From the NCBI RefSeq assembly GCF_004359575.1, contig NZ_SCWF01000008.1, positions 27,528 to 91,527 on the forward strand: 64,000 bases of DNA. Direction: 5' to 3'. The notes under the pieces were generated by a model. That model was not told the DNA's origin and ran no database searches. It was given only the letters and a program-made list of their open reading frames with translations. Positions 9,949 to 19,799 of the stretch are shown piece after piece. Each line of letters begins with the position of its first letter. The first letter of the stretch is position 1. This stretch comes from Macrococcus bovicus. Its GTDB lineage: Bacteria; Bacillota; Bacilli; Staphylococcales; Staphylococcaceae. The position numbers were made by a program, and so were the translations under genes.

Positions 9949-10806
9949 ATGCCATTAGTTTCTATGAAAGAAATGTTAATCCAAGCAAAAGAAGGCGGTT
10001 ATGCGGTAGGTCAGTATAACTTAAACAACCTTGAGTTCACTCAAGCTATTTTAGGTGCTTCTCAAGAAGAAAATGCGCCAGTCATTCTTGGAGTATCAGA
10101 AGGCGCAGGAAAATATATGGGCGGTTTCTATACAGTGGTGAAAATGGTTGAAGGTTTAATGAAAGACATGAACATCACAGTTCCTGTAGCGATTCATTTA
10201 GACCACGGTTCTAGCTTCGAAAAATGTAAAGAAGCAATCGACGCTGGTTTCACATCAGTGATGATCGATGCATCTCACCACCCATTTGAAGAGAACGTAG
10301 AAATCACTAAAAAAGTAGTTGAATATGCACATTCTAAAGGTGTTTCTGTTGAGGCTGAACTTGGCCGCGTAGGTGGACAGGAAGATGATGTTGTATCTGA
10401 CGGCGTAGTTTATGCAGATGCGAAGGAATGTCAGGAACTTGTTGAAAAAACAGGTATCGACTGTTTAGCACCAGCTCTTGGTTCTGTTCACGGTCCTTAT
10501 AAAGGTGAACCTAACTTAGGCTTTAAAGAGATGGAAGAAATCGGCCAGGCAACTGGATTACCTCTTGTCTTACATGGTGGTACAGGCATCCCGACTAAAG
10601 ATATCACACGTTCGATTTCTTTAGGTACAGCTAAAATCAATGTCAATACAGAAAACCAGATCGCTTCTGCGAAAGCAGTACGTGACACATTAAACAATGA
10701 TGCGAATGTTTACGATCCACGTAAATATCTTGGACCAGCTCGTGAAGCTATCAAAGAAACTGTAAAAGGTAAAATTCGTGAGTTCGGCACTTCAAACAAA
10801 GCTTAA
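9949..10806 (+). CDS. fba: Class II fructose-bisphosphate aldolase
   Basis: A 285-residue zinc-dependent aldolase of glycolysis and gluconeogenesis that interconverts fructose-1,6-bisphosphate with DHAP and glyceraldehyde-3-phosphate. The active site includes AIHLDHGSS around 80-88, the [16 protein letters not shown] loop, and VLHGGTGIP near 205-215. ATG at 9949 has AAGGAGG upstream; the longer frame from 9919 would run through that ribosome binding site. A short TGTGC-TTA-GCACA inverted repeat lies just upstream. Confidence 0.96.
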   Translation: MPLVSMKEMLIQAKEGGYAVGQYNLNNLEFTQAILGASQEENAPVILGVSEGAGKYMGGFYTVVKMVEGLMKDMNITVPVAIHLDHGSSFEKCKEAIDAGFTSVMIDASHHPFEENVEITKKVVEYAHSKGVSVEAELGRVGGQEDDVVSDGVVYADAKECQELVEKTGIDCLAPALGSVHGPYKGEPNLGFKEMEEIGQATGLPLVLHGGTGIPTKDITRSISLGTAKINVNTENQIASAKAVRDTLNNDANVYDPRKYLGPAREAIKETVKGKIREFGTSNKA

Positions 10807-10822
10807 TTTATTATTGAAACAT

Positions 10823-10855
10823 AAAGCACACTTCTTGAATGAAGTGTGCTTTTCT
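10823..10855 (+). terminator. fba terminator
   Basis: A 12-bp stem (AAAGCACACTTC with GAAGTGTGCTTT, loop TTGAAT) ends in a T-rich stretch. Confidence 0.88.
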
Positions 10856-10981
10856 TGACTTTTTAACACATTTTGCATTATATTTAAAATCGCAAATCTT
10901 ATAGCTATTGATATATAAATATAACGAACTATCAAACAGATGATTAAAATATAAATGTGAAATGTGAAAAGGAGTACATAT

Positions 10982-12238
10982 ATGTCTGAAGAGGTAATCA
11001 AGATAAGAGGTGGCAGACTACTGAATGGGAGAGTCCAGATCAGTGGTGCAAAAAACAGTGCAGTAGCACTTATCCCTGCAACATTGATGGCAGATGACAT
11101 CGTTAAGCTGGACGGGCTTCCCGATATTTCCGATGTGGTGACGTTAATGAGTCTGCTGGGCGACTTAAATATTAAAACAGAGCTTGATGGCGCCACATTG
11201 ACTGTGGATTCATCAGAAGCAGTAAACCTGCCGCTCCCTAATCATAAAGTACAATCTCTCAGGGCATCTTATTATATGATGGGTGCGATGCTCGCTAGGT
11301 TCAAGAAATGTACCATTGGTTTACCAGGCGGCTGTCCTCTTGGACCACGTCCGATTGATCAGCATATTAAAGGCTTCGAAGCATTAGGTGCAACTGTGAC
11401 AAGTGACGAAGGTGGCATGCATCTGCATGCGGAAAATCTGCGCGGTGCAACTATTTTCATGGATGTTGTTTCAGTAGGGGCGACCATCAATATTATGCTT
11501 GCCGCTTCTATGGCAGAAGGGAAGACCGTGATTGAAAATGCGGCGAAAGAGCCGGAGATTGTAGATGTGGCGACTTTGCTGAATAATATGGGCGCGAAAA
11601 TACGGGGTGCAGGTACAGATACGCTGAAAATCGAAGGTGTCGAGATGCTGCACGGTACGAGTCATACCATTATTCCTGACCGGATTGAAGCGGGGACCTA
11701 TATGTGTGCCGCTGCTGCGATGGGTGAGGAAGTCATCATCGAGAATATCATTCCGCTGCATATGGACCCATTAACAGCTAAGCTGAAGGAAATGGGTGTC
11801 AATATTGAGATTGGTGAGGATAGTGCCATTATCCGACGTTCAGAATCTCTTAAACCGCTTAATATTACAACGAATGTTTATCCAGGGTTTGCGACAGACT
11901 TACAGCAGCCTTTTACACCGCTCCTTTTCATGGCGAATGCTGCTAGTACAGTGACAGATACTATTTATCCTGCGCGTTTTAAGCATGTCGATGAACTGAG
12001 ACGGATGTCGGCAGAAATCAGTGAGGAATCTGGTACTGCTTATATCAAGCCATCTAAACTGACAGGAGCGGAAGTTGCAGCAAGTGACTTACGCGCTGGT
12101 GCATGCCTGGTCATTGCAGGTCTTACTGCTGAAGGTGTGACTACGGTCTATAATGTTAAACATATCGACCGGGGTTACAGTGGAATCGTTGAAAAATTAA
12201 AAGCGCTGGGTGCAGATATTTGGCGTGAACAAATCTAG
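10982..12238 (+). CDS. murZ: UDP-GlcNAc 1-carboxyvinyltransferase 2
   Basis: A 418-residue EPSP-synthase-fold enzyme that transfers enolpyruvate from PEP to UDP-GlcNAc in the first committed step of peptidoglycan synthesis. The PEP-binding cysteine is Cys118 in [11 protein letters not shown]; most MurA proteins have GGCAIG there, which agrees with this being the second paralogue. The position behind fba is that of staphylococcal murZ (murAB). The other paralogue is at 31120. The start is ATG 10982; the upstream in-frame ATG lies in the GAAAAGGAG ribosome binding site. Confidence 0.95.
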   Translation: MSEEVIKIRGGRLLNGRVQISGAKNSAVALIPATLMADDIVKLDGLPDISDVVTLMSLLGDLNIKTELDGATLTVDSSEAVNLPLPNHKVQSLRASYYMMGAMLARFKKCTIGLPGGCPLGPRPIDQHIKGFEALGATVTSDEGGMHLHAENLRGATIFMDVVSVGATINIMLAASMAEGKTVIENAAKEPEIVDVATLLNNMGAKIRGAGTDTLKIEGVEMLHGTSHTIIPDRIEAGTYMCAAAAMGEEVIIENIIPLHMDPLTAKLKEMGVNIEIGEDSAIIRRSESLKPLNITTNVYPGFATDLQQPFTPLLFMANAASTVTDTIYPARFKHVDELRRMSAEISEESGTAYIKPSKLTGAEVAASDLRAGACLVIAGLTAEGVTTVYNVKHIDRGYSGIVEKLKALGADIWREQI

Positions 12239-12248
12239 TCAATGAAAA

Positions 12249-12270
12249 CACCTCATGATGAGGTTTTTTT
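12249..12270 (+). terminator. murZ terminator (short stem)
   Basis: A short inverted repeat (CACCTCAT-G-ATGAGG) is followed by seven Ts. The stem is small, so this is a modest terminator. Confidence 0.65.
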
Positions 12271-12334
12271 ATATATTTATTATATTTGATATATTTTTTA
12301 TACTTTGGTATGATAGAAGTAAGAGGTGAGGAAG

Positions 12335-12667
12335 ATGGAAATTTGTCCTTATTTAGAAGAGACATTTAAAATCCTCGGTAGAAGCTGGAACGGGTTATTG
12401 ATCAACTATCTTTCAAGATGTGACAATCGTAGTGCACATTTCTCAGATATTAAACGAGATCTGAAATCTATCACACCCCGCGCTCTGAGTCTGAAACTCG
12501 GGGAGCTTGCAGACTGGGGACTTATTGAGAAGAAGGTAACGACGACAACGCCGCTTTCAATTGAATATGTGCTGACGCCGAAAGGTTATGCACTGAGCCA
12601 GGCGATGATTCCAATAGAAGAATGGGCTCAGAAGAATCTTGAGCTGAACCATGAAGATCCTGCCTAG
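12335..12667 (+). CDS. HxlR-type winged-helix regulator
   Basis: A 110-residue HxlR-family transcription factor. The family signature runs from CPYLEETFKILGRSW at the N-terminus, with a conserved Cys4 often used as a redox or electrophile sensor, to RALSLKLGELADWGLIEKK and the LTPKG wing. HxlR proteins often act as repressors of nearby or distant detoxification genes; no such gene is adjacent. It lies between murZ and glpX as a single transcription unit with its own terminator. ATG 12335 is preferred over GTG 12326 from family length. The terminator stem overlaps its stop codon. Confidence 0.87.
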   Translation: MEICPYLEETFKILGRSWNGLLINYLSRCDNRSAHFSDIKRDLKSITPRALSLKLGELADWGLIEKKVTTTTPLSIEYVLTPKGYALSQAMIPIEEWAQKNLELNHEDPA

Positions 12668-12680
12668 CAGGATTTTTTTG
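12657..12680 (+). terminator. Terminator of the HxlR gene
   Basis: A 7-bp stem (ATCCTGC with GCAGGAT, loop CTA) runs into seven Ts. It includes the stop codon of the regulator gene. Confidence 0.8.
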
Positions 12681-12779
12681 GTTTTTAAGAATTGAATCTT
12701 GATGAAAAGAATATACCATTAACCTGAATGTGCTATACTATTTGTGGATGTAAACCTGATAGATAAAGGAGAATGGAAT

Positions 12780-13757
12780 ATGGAACGTAGTTTATCGATG
12801 GAATTAGTTCGTGTGACTGAAGCAGCGGCACTGCAGAGTGCAAAATGGGTAGGTAAAGGATTGAAGAACGAAGCAGATGATGCAGCAACAACTGCGATGC
12901 GTACAGTATTTGATACCATCCCGATGGACGGTGTCGTTGTCATCGGTGAAGGTGAGATGGACGAGGCGCCGATGTTATATATCGGTGAGGAACTCGGGAC
13001 TAAAGAAGGTCCAGCCATCGATATCGCAGTCGATCCCTTGGAAGGGACGACGCTTGTTGCTGAAGGTAGCTGGAACGCGATGACTGTCCTTGCTGTCGGT
13101 GACCGCGGGACACTCCTTCATGCGCCGGACATGTATATGGAGAAGATTGCGGTGGGGCCTGAATGTAAGGGTGTGGTTGACATCACGAAGAGTGTCAGCG
13201 AAAACTTGCATGCGGTCGCAAAAGCGAAAAATAAAGATATTTCTGAAGTAACAGCGACACTTCTCAACCGCGAACGTCATCAAGGCATCATCAAGGAAAT
13301 CCGCGAGACAGGTGCACGTATCAAGCTCATTGAGCACGGCGACGTAGCAGGGGCTATCAACACCGCATTTGATTTCACAGGTGTTGATATTTTATTCGGT
13401 TCAGGGGGTGCACCGGAAGGCGTGATCGCGGCTGTAGGTATTAAAGCGCTTGGCGGCGACTTCCAGGGCATTCTGTTACCTGAAGATGCTGAGCAGGAAG
13501 AACGATGCCGCAAGATGGGTATCGAACCGAATACAGTGCTTCAGCTGGATGATATGGTTAAAGGTGATGATGCTATCTTTGCAGCGTCTGCAGTCACTGA
13601 CGGCGAACTGATGAAAGGTGTTCAGTTCAAAGGTGGATTTGCAACGACGCACTCACTTGTCATGCGTGCTAAATCAGGCACGGTGCGCTTTATTCAAGGG
13701 CGTCACAGTCTTGAGAAAAAACCGGGTCTTACCATCAACGAGTCAGATACAATCTAA
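12780..13757 (+). CDS. glpX: Class II fructose-1,6-bisphosphatase
   Basis: A 325-residue GlpX-family phosphatase that hydrolyses fructose-1,6-bisphosphate to fructose-6-phosphate in gluconeogenesis. Metal-binding residues lie in [18 protein letters not shown] near 50-68 and in [13 protein letters not shown] near 80-92. It lies between the murZ region and rho, as ywjI does in Bacillus. The start at 12780 has AAAGGAGA upstream, and the protein starts as usual with [12 protein letters not shown]. Confidence 0.95.
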   Translation: MERSLSMELVRVTEAAALQSAKWVGKGLKNEADDAATTAMRTVFDTIPMDGVVVIGEGEMDEAPMLYIGEELGTKEGPAIDIAVDPLEGTTLVAEGSWNAMTVLAVGDRGTLLHAPDMYMEKIAVGPECKGVVDITKSVSENLHAVAKAKNKDISEVTATLLNRERHQGIIKEIRETGARIKLIEHGDVAGAINTAFDFTGVDILFGSGGAPEGVIAAVGIKALGGDFQGILLPEDAEQEERCRKMGIEPNTVLQLDDMVKGDDAIFAASAVTDGELMKGVQFKGGFATTHSLVMRAKSGTVRFIQGRHSLEKKPGLTINESDTI

Positions 13758-13765
13758 TAGAACAG

Positions 13766-13794
13766 TCAGCATGCGTGGCATGCTGATTTTTCTT
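13766..13794 (+). terminator. glpX terminator
   Basis: A 9-bp stem (TCAGCATGC with GCATGCTGA, loop GTG) is followed by a T-rich tract. Confidence 0.85.
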
Positions 13795-13903
13795 TTGGCA
13801 TGATTCATTTTATGATAAACTATGAAAGCTCATCGCAAAAGCTCCGCATTATGCCCTCTCATCTATCATCAGAGAAACGAATATATTAAATAGAAGGTGT
13901 CAT

Positions 13904-15220
13904 ATGACTGAAAAACAACGAACAAGCCCGCAGTATGAATCTTTTGATGCGCTTTATAAGAACAGTACGACCAAAGAACTGACCGCACGCGCAAAAGAAC
14001 TGGGACTTGTGAACTATAGTAAACTGAATAAAAAAGAGCTGGTTCTGGCTGTCATGGAAAAACAGATGGAACAGGACGGCAATTATTATATGGAAGGCGT
14101 ACTGGATGACATTCAGTTGGACGGCTACGGCTTCTTAAGAACGGTCAACTATTCAAAAGGCGAAAAAGATATCTATATTTCAGCCAGTCAGATCCGTCGC
14201 TTTGAGATCAAACGGGGCGATAAAGTAACGGGGAAAGTACGTAAGCCTAAAGAGAATGAGAAGTATTATGGCCTGCTGCAGGTGGATTTTGTTAACGATC
14301 AGAATGCTGAAGAAGTGAAGAAGCGGCCTCATTTCCAAGCATTGACGCCTCTTTATCCGGATAGACGCATCAAGCTTGAAACGACGAAGACAGCTTATTC
14401 AACGCGTATTATGGATCTTGTGACGCCTATTGGTTTTGGCCAGCGGGGCATGATTGTCGCACCGCCGAAAGCGGGAAAGACGTCTCTCCTGAAAGAAATA
14501 GCGAATGCCATCTGCACGAATCATCCGGATGCGAAGCTTTTTATTTTACTGGTGGGTGAGCGACCGGAAGAAGTGACTGATCTTGAGCGTTCTGTTGAAC
14601 AGGCGGAAGTTGTTCATTCGACGTTCGATGAGCCGCCTGAACATCATGTTAAAGTGGCGGAACTCTTGCTTGAACGCGCAAAACGCCTCGTTGAGCTCGG
14701 TGAAGATGTCATCATCCTGATGGATTCCATCACAAGACTGGCTCGTGCCTACAATCTGGTGATTCCGCCGAGCGGACGCACACTATCAGGAGGTCTCGAT
14801 CCAGCGAGCCTGCATAAGCCGAAAGCCTTCTTCGGTGCGGCGCGTAACATTGAAGCGGGCGGCAGCCTGACGATTCTTGCGACAGCACTTGTGGATACAG
14901 GTTCGCGTATGGATGACATGATTTACGAGGAGTTCAAGGGGACCGGCAATATGGAACTGACACTTGACCGTAAGTTAGCTGAAAAACGGGTCTATCCGGC
15001 AATAGATATCCGCCGGAGCTCGACACGTAAAGAAGAACTGCTGCTGGATAAAAAAGAACTTGATATGGTCTGGCAGCTGCGCAACTTATTCACTGAAGCA
15101 CCTGACTTCACCGAACGCTTCTTAAGACGCCTGAAACAGAGCGATAATAATGCTGATTTCTTCAAGCAGTTAGGTGAGCGCATGGCTGAGAGTGCAAAGA
15201 GCGGCAAACCGATTATTTAA
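13904..15220 (+). CDS. rho: Transcription termination factor Rho
   Basis: A 438-residue hexameric RNA helicase that ends transcription. The N-terminal SAP-like helical part (about 10-55) is followed by the cold-shock-like RNA-binding domain (YYMEGVLDDIQLDGYGFLR, about 60-125). The ATPase core has the P-loop APPKAGKTS near 185-194 and the ILMDSITRLARAYN segment near 273-286. It lies upstream of rpmE2, as in other Bacillales. The start has AGAAGGTGT before the ATG. Confidence 0.97.
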   Translation: MTEKQRTSPQYESFDALYKNSTTKELTARAKELGLVNYSKLNKKELVLAVMEKQMEQDGNYYMEGVLDDIQLDGYGFLRTVNYSKGEKDIYISASQIRRFEIKRGDKVTGKVRKPKENEKYYGLLQVDFVNDQNAEEVKKRPHFQALTPLYPDRRIKLETTKTAYSTRIMDLVTPIGFGQRGMIVAPPKAGKTSLLKEIANAICTNHPDAKLFILLVGERPEEVTDLERSVEQAEVVHSTFDEPPEHHVKVAELLLERAKRLVELGEDVIILMDSITRLARAYNLVIPPSGRTLSGGLDPASLHKPKAFFGAARNIEAGGSLTILATALVDTGSRMDDMIYEEFKGTGNMELTLDRKLAEKRVYPAIDIRRSSTRKEELLLDKKELDMVWQLRNLFTEAPDFTERFLRRLKQSDNNADFFKQLGERMAESAKSGKPII

Positions 15221-15223
15221 TGG

Positions 15224-15252
15224 TTGCATTCTGAGGAGAGAGCCTATATAAT
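15224..15252 (+). promoter_or_regulatory. Sigma-A promoter of rpmE2
   Basis: TTGCAT (15224-15229), 17 bases, TATAAT (15247-15252). It starts four bases after the rho stop codon, so rpmE2 has its own strong promoter. Confidence 0.8.
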
Positions 15253-15265
15253 ATGTAAGTATTGA

Positions 15266-15278
15266 CGTGTATAACACG
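15266..15278. repeat. CGTGT-ATA-ACACG inverted repeat in the rpmE2 leader
   Basis: A perfect 5-bp inverted repeat lies just downstream of the predicted rpmE2 transcript start. It could be a repressor operator or a small RNA hairpin. Type B L31 genes are often controlled by zinc or by L31 itself, but this site does not look like the usual Zur box. Confidence 0.45.
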
Positions 15279-15323
15279 AATAACTCTGTTCCAGATGGTT
15301 CAGGGCAAAGGAGCTGAAAAATA

Positions 15324-15581
15324 ATGAAACAAGGCATTCATCCAGAATACCGTAAAGTAATCTTCTTAGATTCTACTACAGACTTTAAATTCTTAAGCGG
15401 TTCTACTCGTTCTTCAAACGAAACGATGACATGGGAAGACGGTAACGAATATCCGGTTATCCGTTTAGATATCTCTTCAGATTCTCACCCATTCTACACT
15501 GGCCGTCAGAAATTCGCATCTGCGGATGGTCGTGTTGAGCGTTTCAACAAGAAATTCGGATTCAAATCAAGCAACGAATAA
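15324..15581 (+). CDS. rpmE2: 50S ribosomal protein bL31, type B
   Basis: An 85-residue L31. It lacks the CxxC zinc motifs of type A and has the longer type B form, starting [16 protein letters not shown] and ending [10 protein letters not shown]. It stabilises the bridge between ribosomal subunits. The zinc-free form spares zinc. AAAGGAG precedes the ATG. Confidence 0.96.
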   Translation: MKQGIHPEYRKVIFLDSTTDFKFLSGSTRSSNETMTWEDGNEYPVIRLDISSDSHPFYTGRQKFASADGRVERFNKKFGFKSSNE

Positions 15582-15590
15582 TAGCTTACG

Positions 15591-15626
15591 AGTTCCACAT
15601 TCAACTGAATGCTGGAACTTTTTTTG
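15591..15626 (+). terminator. rpmE2 terminator
   Basis: An outer stem AGTTCCA/TGGAACT and an inner stem ATTCA/TGAAT are separated by a small internal mismatch and followed by seven Ts. Confidence 0.83.
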
Positions 15627-15714
15627 TATCAACAAAATCGGCTTCTACTATACGTTTATAAGGTCCGTTTTATGATATAATGAAGCGATTATGTGTTAAA
15701 AGGTGGCAGGTCAA

Positions 15715-16302
15715 ATGTATGAAAGTTATCACGCAGGCTGGGTAGAATGTATTGCCGGCAGTATGTTCAGTGGCAAAAGTGAAGAGTTAATCAGACGCAT
15801 CAGACGCGGTCTATATGCCAAGCAGAAAGTCATGGTCTTTAAACCGCAGATTGATAACCGTTACAGCGATGATGAAGTCGTCTCTCATAACGGTACAAAA
15901 GTAGAGGCATTCAATGTGTCGGGTTCAGCAGCTATACTGGACCACGTGACGAGTGATATCGATATCGTGGCGATAGATGAAGTCCAGTTTTTTGATAAAG
16001 GTGTCGTTGACATTGCGACGGAACTCGCCAACCGGGGACATCGCGTCATCGTTGCAGGTCTGGATATGGATTTTAAGGGGGTGCCTTTTGATCCGGTGCC
16101 GGAACTGATGGCTATCAGTGAGCACGTCACTAAGCTGCAGGCGGTCTGTGCGGTATGTGGTTCGCCCGCATCACGGACGCAGCGCCTGATAGATGGTCAG
16201 CCGGCGCGTAGCGATGACCCGCTTATTCTGATTGGTGCAAATGAAAGTTACGAACCAAGATGCCGAGCGCATCATGTTGTAAGAAGTACGAAGGAGGAAT
16301 AA
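15715..16302 (+). CDS. tdk: Thymidine kinase
   Basis: A 195-residue type II thymidine kinase of pyrimidine salvage. The P-loop is [11 protein letters not shown] near 15-25, the DEVQFF Walker B segment is near 88-93, and the zinc-binding CAVCG with a later RCRAHH near the end completes the lasso domain. ATG 15715 is chosen because AGGTGG lies eight bases upstream and staphylococcal enzymes start with MYE. The GTG at 15703 lies inside that site. The stop is one base before prfA. Confidence 0.95.
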   Translation: MYESYHAGWVECIAGSMFSGKSEELIRRIRRGLYAKQKVMVFKPQIDNRYSDDEVVSHNGTKVEAFNVSGSAAILDHVTSDIDIVAIDEVQFFDKGVVDIATELANRGHRVIVAGLDMDFKGVPFDPVPELMAISEHVTKLQAVCAVCGSPASRTQRLIDGQPARSDDPLILIGANESYEPRCRAHHVVRSTKEE

Positions 16303-16303
16303 T

Positions 16304-17380
16304 ATGTTAGATCAGTTAGAAATCGTAGAAGATCGTTATGAACAACTGAATGAGTTACTGAGTGATCCAGATGTGGTATCGGATCCGGCTAAATTGCGTC
16401 AGTATTCAAAAGAGCAGGCAGATTTATCAAAGACAGTAGAAGTCTACCGGAATTATAAGGAAGTCAAGCAGCAGCTGGAAGAAGCCCTCGAAATGATGGC
16501 GGATGCTGAAGATGCCGAAGAAGAAGCGATGATTAAAGAAGAAATCGCAGAACTGAAGCCACAGATTCCGGCACTGGAAGAAGAACTGAAACTGCTGTTG
16601 ATACCAAAGGACCCGAACGATGATAAGAACGTTGTAATGGAGATCCGCGGTGCAGCGGGCGGAGACGAGGCAGCTATTTTTGCCGGCGACTTATTCCGTA
16701 TGTATTCTAAGTTCGCTGAAGATCAAGGCTGGAAGATTGAGATTATGGAAGCGAGCGAAGCGGATCATGGGGGCTACAAAGAGATTATCTTTATGATCAA
16801 CGGCACCGGCGCCTTCAGTAAGCTGAAATTCGAGAACGGCGCGCATCGTGTGCAGCGTATCCCAGCTACTGAAAGTGGCGGACGGATTCACACCTCAACG
16901 GCAACGGTAGCCGTGCTGCCTGAAGTAGAAGATGTTGAAATTGATATCAAGCAGGAAGATCTAAGAATTGAGACTTACCGTTCAAGCGGCTCAGGTGGTC
17001 AGCACGTCAACACGACTGATTCTGCCGTACGTATCACGCACATTCCGACCGGCATTGTAGCCACTTCATCAGAAAAATCACAGATTCAGAACCGTGAGAA
17101 GGCATTGAAGCTTCTGAAAACACGTGTCTATGATATGATGCTGCAGGAAGAACAAGCAAAATATGCGGAGCAGCGTAAATCTGCCGTCGGTTCAGGTGAC
17201 CGTTCAGAACGTATCCGTACCTATAACTATCCTCAGAACCGTGTGACAGATCATCGTATCGGTCTGACGATTCAGAAGCTCGACCAGATTGTGGAAGGTA
17301 AAGTCCTGGAAATCATCGAGGCACTGACAGTCGCTGAACAGACATCTAAGCTTGAAGAGTTGAACGAAGGTGTCCTTTAA
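16304..17380 (+). CDS. prfA: Peptide chain release factor 1
   Basis: A 358-residue RF1 that reads UAA and UAG and triggers peptide release. The catalytic GGQ is at 231-233 in [16 protein letters not shown]. The stop-codon recognition domain lies before it, and the coiled N-terminal domain covers about 1-100. Its ribosome binding site AAGGAGG lies in the end of tdk. It overlaps the start of prmC, which methylates its GGQ glutamine. Confidence 0.97.
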   Translation: MLDQLEIVEDRYEQLNELLSDPDVVSDPAKLRQYSKEQADLSKTVEVYRNYKEVKQQLEEALEMMADAEDAEEEAMIKEEIAELKPQIPALEEELKLLLIPKDPNDDKNVVMEIRGAAGGDEAAIFAGDLFRMYSKFAEDQGWKIEIMEASEADHGGYKEIIFMINGTGAFSKLKFENGAHRVQRIPATESGGRIHTSTATVAVLPEVEDVEIDIKQEDLRIETYRSSGSGGQHVNTTDSAVRITHIPTGIVATSSEKSQIQNREKALKLLKTRVYDMMLQEEQAKYAEQRKSAVGSGDRSERIRTYNYPQNRVTDHRIGLTIQKLDQIVEGKVLEIIEALTVAEQTSKLEELNEGVL

Positions 17381-18203
17381 GCCGAGTGAGCTGTTAGTCC
17401 CTGCGCGTCAGCTTCTGGTCGCGCAGAATATTCCTGTGAACGGCGCTGAGTGGCTGCTGATGGATTTATTCAACTTATCCAAGATGGATATCATGATGGA
17501 TCAGCCGCTGCTGACTCATGAGATGCAGCAACTCTATGCCGCTAAAGTTGAGCAGCTGGCCGCCGGGGTGCCTCTTGCGCATCTGACAGGCTTTCAGATG
17601 TTCTATGGTCGTTCATTCCAGGTGAATGACCAAGTGTTGATTCCACGCCCGGAGACAGAGGAACTCGTCGAACGAACACTTAAACATAAAGGCAGTGTTG
17701 TGGCTGATATCGGGACGGGCAGCGGCTGCATTGCTATAACACTTGCACTGGAGTCTGATTACGAAGTTTACGCAGTGGATATCAGTCATGCAGCGCTAGA
17801 AGTAGCGAAGCGCAACGCAGAATTATTAGGTGCATCTGTCCGATTTTTGCAGGGCGATCTGCTCGAACCTATTAAGACACAAGGGATTTTGCTGGATATA
17901 CTGGTCTCCAATCCCCCTTACATTGCTGAAAGTGAAAAAGAGTGGATGTCTGATTCTGTACTGGATTTCGACCCGCATCTGGCGCTGTTCGCTGAAGATG
18001 AGGGACTGGCCCTCTACAAAAGGATGCTGGAGGATTTACCTGCCGTGATGAAGGCGGAGGGCTATGTACTGTTTGAAATCGGCCATGCACAGGGGCGTGC
18101 CTTGAAAGAGTATGTCAATCAGCTTTATCCGCACATCGAAGTTCACATAGAAAAAGATATTAATCAGCTGGACCGCATCATCTGGTTCAAATGGTGTCAA
18201 TAA
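17370..18203 (+). CDS. prmC: Release factor glutamine methyltransferase
   Basis: A 277-residue SAM-dependent methyltransferase that modifies the glutamine of the GGQ motif in release factors. The SAM-binding [14 protein letters not shown] lies near 112-125, and the active-site NPPY is at 181-184. A GTG start overlaps the last 11 bases of prfA, so the pair is translationally coupled. Confidence 0.95.
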   Translation: MSFKPSELLVPARQLLVAQNIPVNGAEWLLMDLFNLSKMDIMMDQPLLTHEMQQLYAAKVEQLAAGVPLAHLTGFQMFYGRSFQVNDQVLIPRPETEELVERTLKHKGSVVADIGTGSGCIAITLALESDYEVYAVDISHAALEVAKRNAELLGASVRFLQGDLLEPIKTQGILLDILVSNPPYIAESEKEWMSDSVLDFDPHLALFAEDEGLALYKRMLEDLPAVMKAEGYVLFEIGHAQGRALKEYVNQLYPHIEVHIEKDINQLDRIIWFKWCQ

Positions 18204-18349
18204 GTTATGCACAAAACGTAAAAGTTATCCACAATTTGTGCATAACTTTTTATTTTATATTAAACTATTGATAATGGAGGCGATAATGAGATGGAAACGT
18301 ATGTTTGGGATGTGCGTAACTATGTGCATGACTTATCCACATATCCACA
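18204..18349. promoter_or_regulatory. DnaA-box cluster (prmC-ywlC)
   Basis: Four perfect TTATNCACA boxes occur in under 150 bases: 18205-18213 (+), 18225-18233 (+), 18237-18245 (-) and 18333-18341 (+). Three one-mismatch copies lie at 18311-18319, 18323-18331 and 18341-18349. The first and third are the arms of a perfect 12-bp inverted repeat (18204-18215/18235-18246) followed by five Ts, so this part may also act as the prmC terminator. The last boxes lie inside the ywlC coding region. This density resembles the regulatory DnaA-binding clusters found away from oriC in Bacillus. Confidence 0.75.
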
Positions 18350-19301
18350 GATAGAAGAAATCAGAGCAGGATTTGAAGACAATGAACTTATTGCAATACC
18401 GACTGAAACGGTTTACGGACTTGCTGCCAATGCTAGAAATGCGGCGGCTGTAGCCAAGGTGTATCTCGCTAAAGGCAGACCGAGTGACAACCCGCTGATC
18501 GTCCATATTCATTCGCAGGAGCAGCTGGATTTTGTGAGAGAGATTCATCCGGCAGCCCAGCAATTGATGAACCATTTCTGGCCGGGACCTATTTCATTTA
18601 TACTGCCCCTCAAAAAGGACAGTCTGGCTGAACAGGTGACTGCAGGTAAAGACACAGTGGCTGTCAGGATGCCGGAAGATAGCATCGCACAGCAGCTGCT
18701 GAAGATCGTCGGACTGCCTCTTGCAGCCCCGAGTGCCAATTTGAGTGGCCGTCCTTCGCCGACCAATTATGAACATGTCTATGAAGACTTGAATGGACGT
18801 ATCCATGGCATTGTCCGCGGCGATGATAGTCATATCGGCATTGAGAGTACGGTGCTTGACTGTTCGAGCTACCCATTTAGAATTGCGCGGCCGGGTGCTA
18901 TTACAGCTTCCATGCTGGAAGGTGTGGTAGCGGGATGTGTGACAGAAGCTGACTATACGAGTGATGAAGCGCCGATTGCCCCAGGTATGAAATATCGTCA
19001 CTATGCGCCGAACAGTCCGATTCAGTTGATAGAAGGTGGAATATCAGCACCTCTTCACGCTGATGCTCATACAGCGGTTGTGGGGCCGGAAAGCATTCGT
19101 ACGCTTGTGACAGGTGGTACGTTCTATCCGCTCTGTCAGGATGAACAGGATATTACAGGGGCATCGGCACATCTCTATGATGTTCTGAGATCAATTGATC
19201 ACAATCAGGCAATATCCCGAATTATTCTTAGCGGTTTTAAACGTGATGAAGCGAGTCAGGCGCTGATGAATAGAATAGATAAGGCGTCAGCCGGAAAGTA
19301 G
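18291..19301 (+). CDS. ywlC: L-threonylcarbamoyladenylate synthase (Sua5/YwlC)
   Basis: A 336-residue enzyme that makes the threonylcarbamoyl-AMP used for t6A in ANN-decoding tRNAs. The TsaC domain contains AIPTETVYGLAANA near 38-51, KGRPSDNPLIVH near 63-74 and AAPSANLSGRPSPT near 144-157. The C-terminal Sua5 domain begins after the PGMKYRHYAP linker near 235-244. The first 25 residues are unusual: they are encoded by the DnaA-box-rich stretch. GGAGG lies ten bases before the ATG. Confidence 0.94.
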   Translation: METYVWDVRNYVHDLSTYPQIEEIRAGFEDNELIAIPTETVYGLAANARNAAAVAKVYLAKGRPSDNPLIVHIHSQEQLDFVREIHPAAQQLMNHFWPGPISFILPLKKDSLAEQVTAGKDTVAVRMPEDSIAQQLLKIVGLPLAAPSANLSGRPSPTNYEHVYEDLNGRIHGIVRGDDSHIGIESTVLDCSSYPFRIARPGAITASMLEGVVAGCVTEADYTSDEAPIAPGMKYRHYAPNSPIQLIEGGISAPLHADAHTAVVGPESIRTLVTGGTFYPLCQDEQDITGASAHLYDVLRSIDHNQAISRIILSGFKRDEASQALMNRIDKASAGK

Positions 19302-19308
19302 GAAGAAG

Positions 19309-19734
19309 ATGAAGATTGTTTTTGTCTGTACAGGTAATACGTGCCGCAGCCCGCTCGCCGAGAGTCTCGCTCAGGCAGCTATACCGGCACATCACTTTGG
19401 ATCGAGAGGACTTGCTGCCTTCCCTGGCGCACCCGTGTCAACGTATTCAGCTGAACTTATTGAGCGGCATCATCTGCCGGCAGTCGGTCCGGCAACGCCT
19501 TTCTCTGATGAGGATGCTGAGGCAGATTTGATTCTGACGATGTCGCAGCAGCATAAAGACAGTATCCGCTCTCTCTATCCTTTGGCGAATGTCTACACGC
19601 TTGCAGAATATGCATCAGGCAGCCCGGCTGATATTGTCGATCCATACGGGGGGCATTTTGCACATTATGAACAAGTCTTTACAGAATTGAGAGCGCATAT
19701 TGACAATTTAGCTAAAAAACTGCCACCTGTTTAA
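19309..19734 (+). CDS. ywlE: Low-molecular-weight protein arginine phosphatase (YwlE/PtpB type)
   Basis: A 141-residue LMW-PTP-fold phosphatase with the loop VCTGNTCRSP. Nucleophile Cys7, Thr11 and Arg13 are visible. A threonine at this loop position is what gives Bacillus YwlE its preference for phospho-arginine over phospho-tyrosine, so this is more likely an arginine phosphatase opposing McsB. The general acid Asp lies in DIVDPYGG near 105-112. It is the third gene of a ywlC-ywlE-rpiB-ywlG run. Confidence 0.9.
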   Translation: MKIVFVCTGNTCRSPLAESLAQAAIPAHHFGSRGLAAFPGAPVSTYSAELIERHHLPAVGPATPFSDEDAEADLILTMSQQHKDSIRSLYPLANVYTLAEYASGSPADIVDPYGGHFAHYEQVFTELRAHIDNLAKKLPPV

Positions 19735-19799
19735 TAAACACTCGAGGAAAAAATACAAATAAGCTATAATGAACCTATTCGAGTAAGGGAGGTCTGAAA

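Noticed and set aside
13795..13903. A leader attenuator or autoregulatory element before rho
   Set aside because: No convincing hairpin with T tract or promoter could be identified by eye in this 109-base stretch.
18235..18255. The 18204-18246 inverted repeat being only a prmC terminator
   Set aside because: It may terminate, but the 19-base loop is long and further DnaA boxes outside the hairpin are not explained by termination alone.
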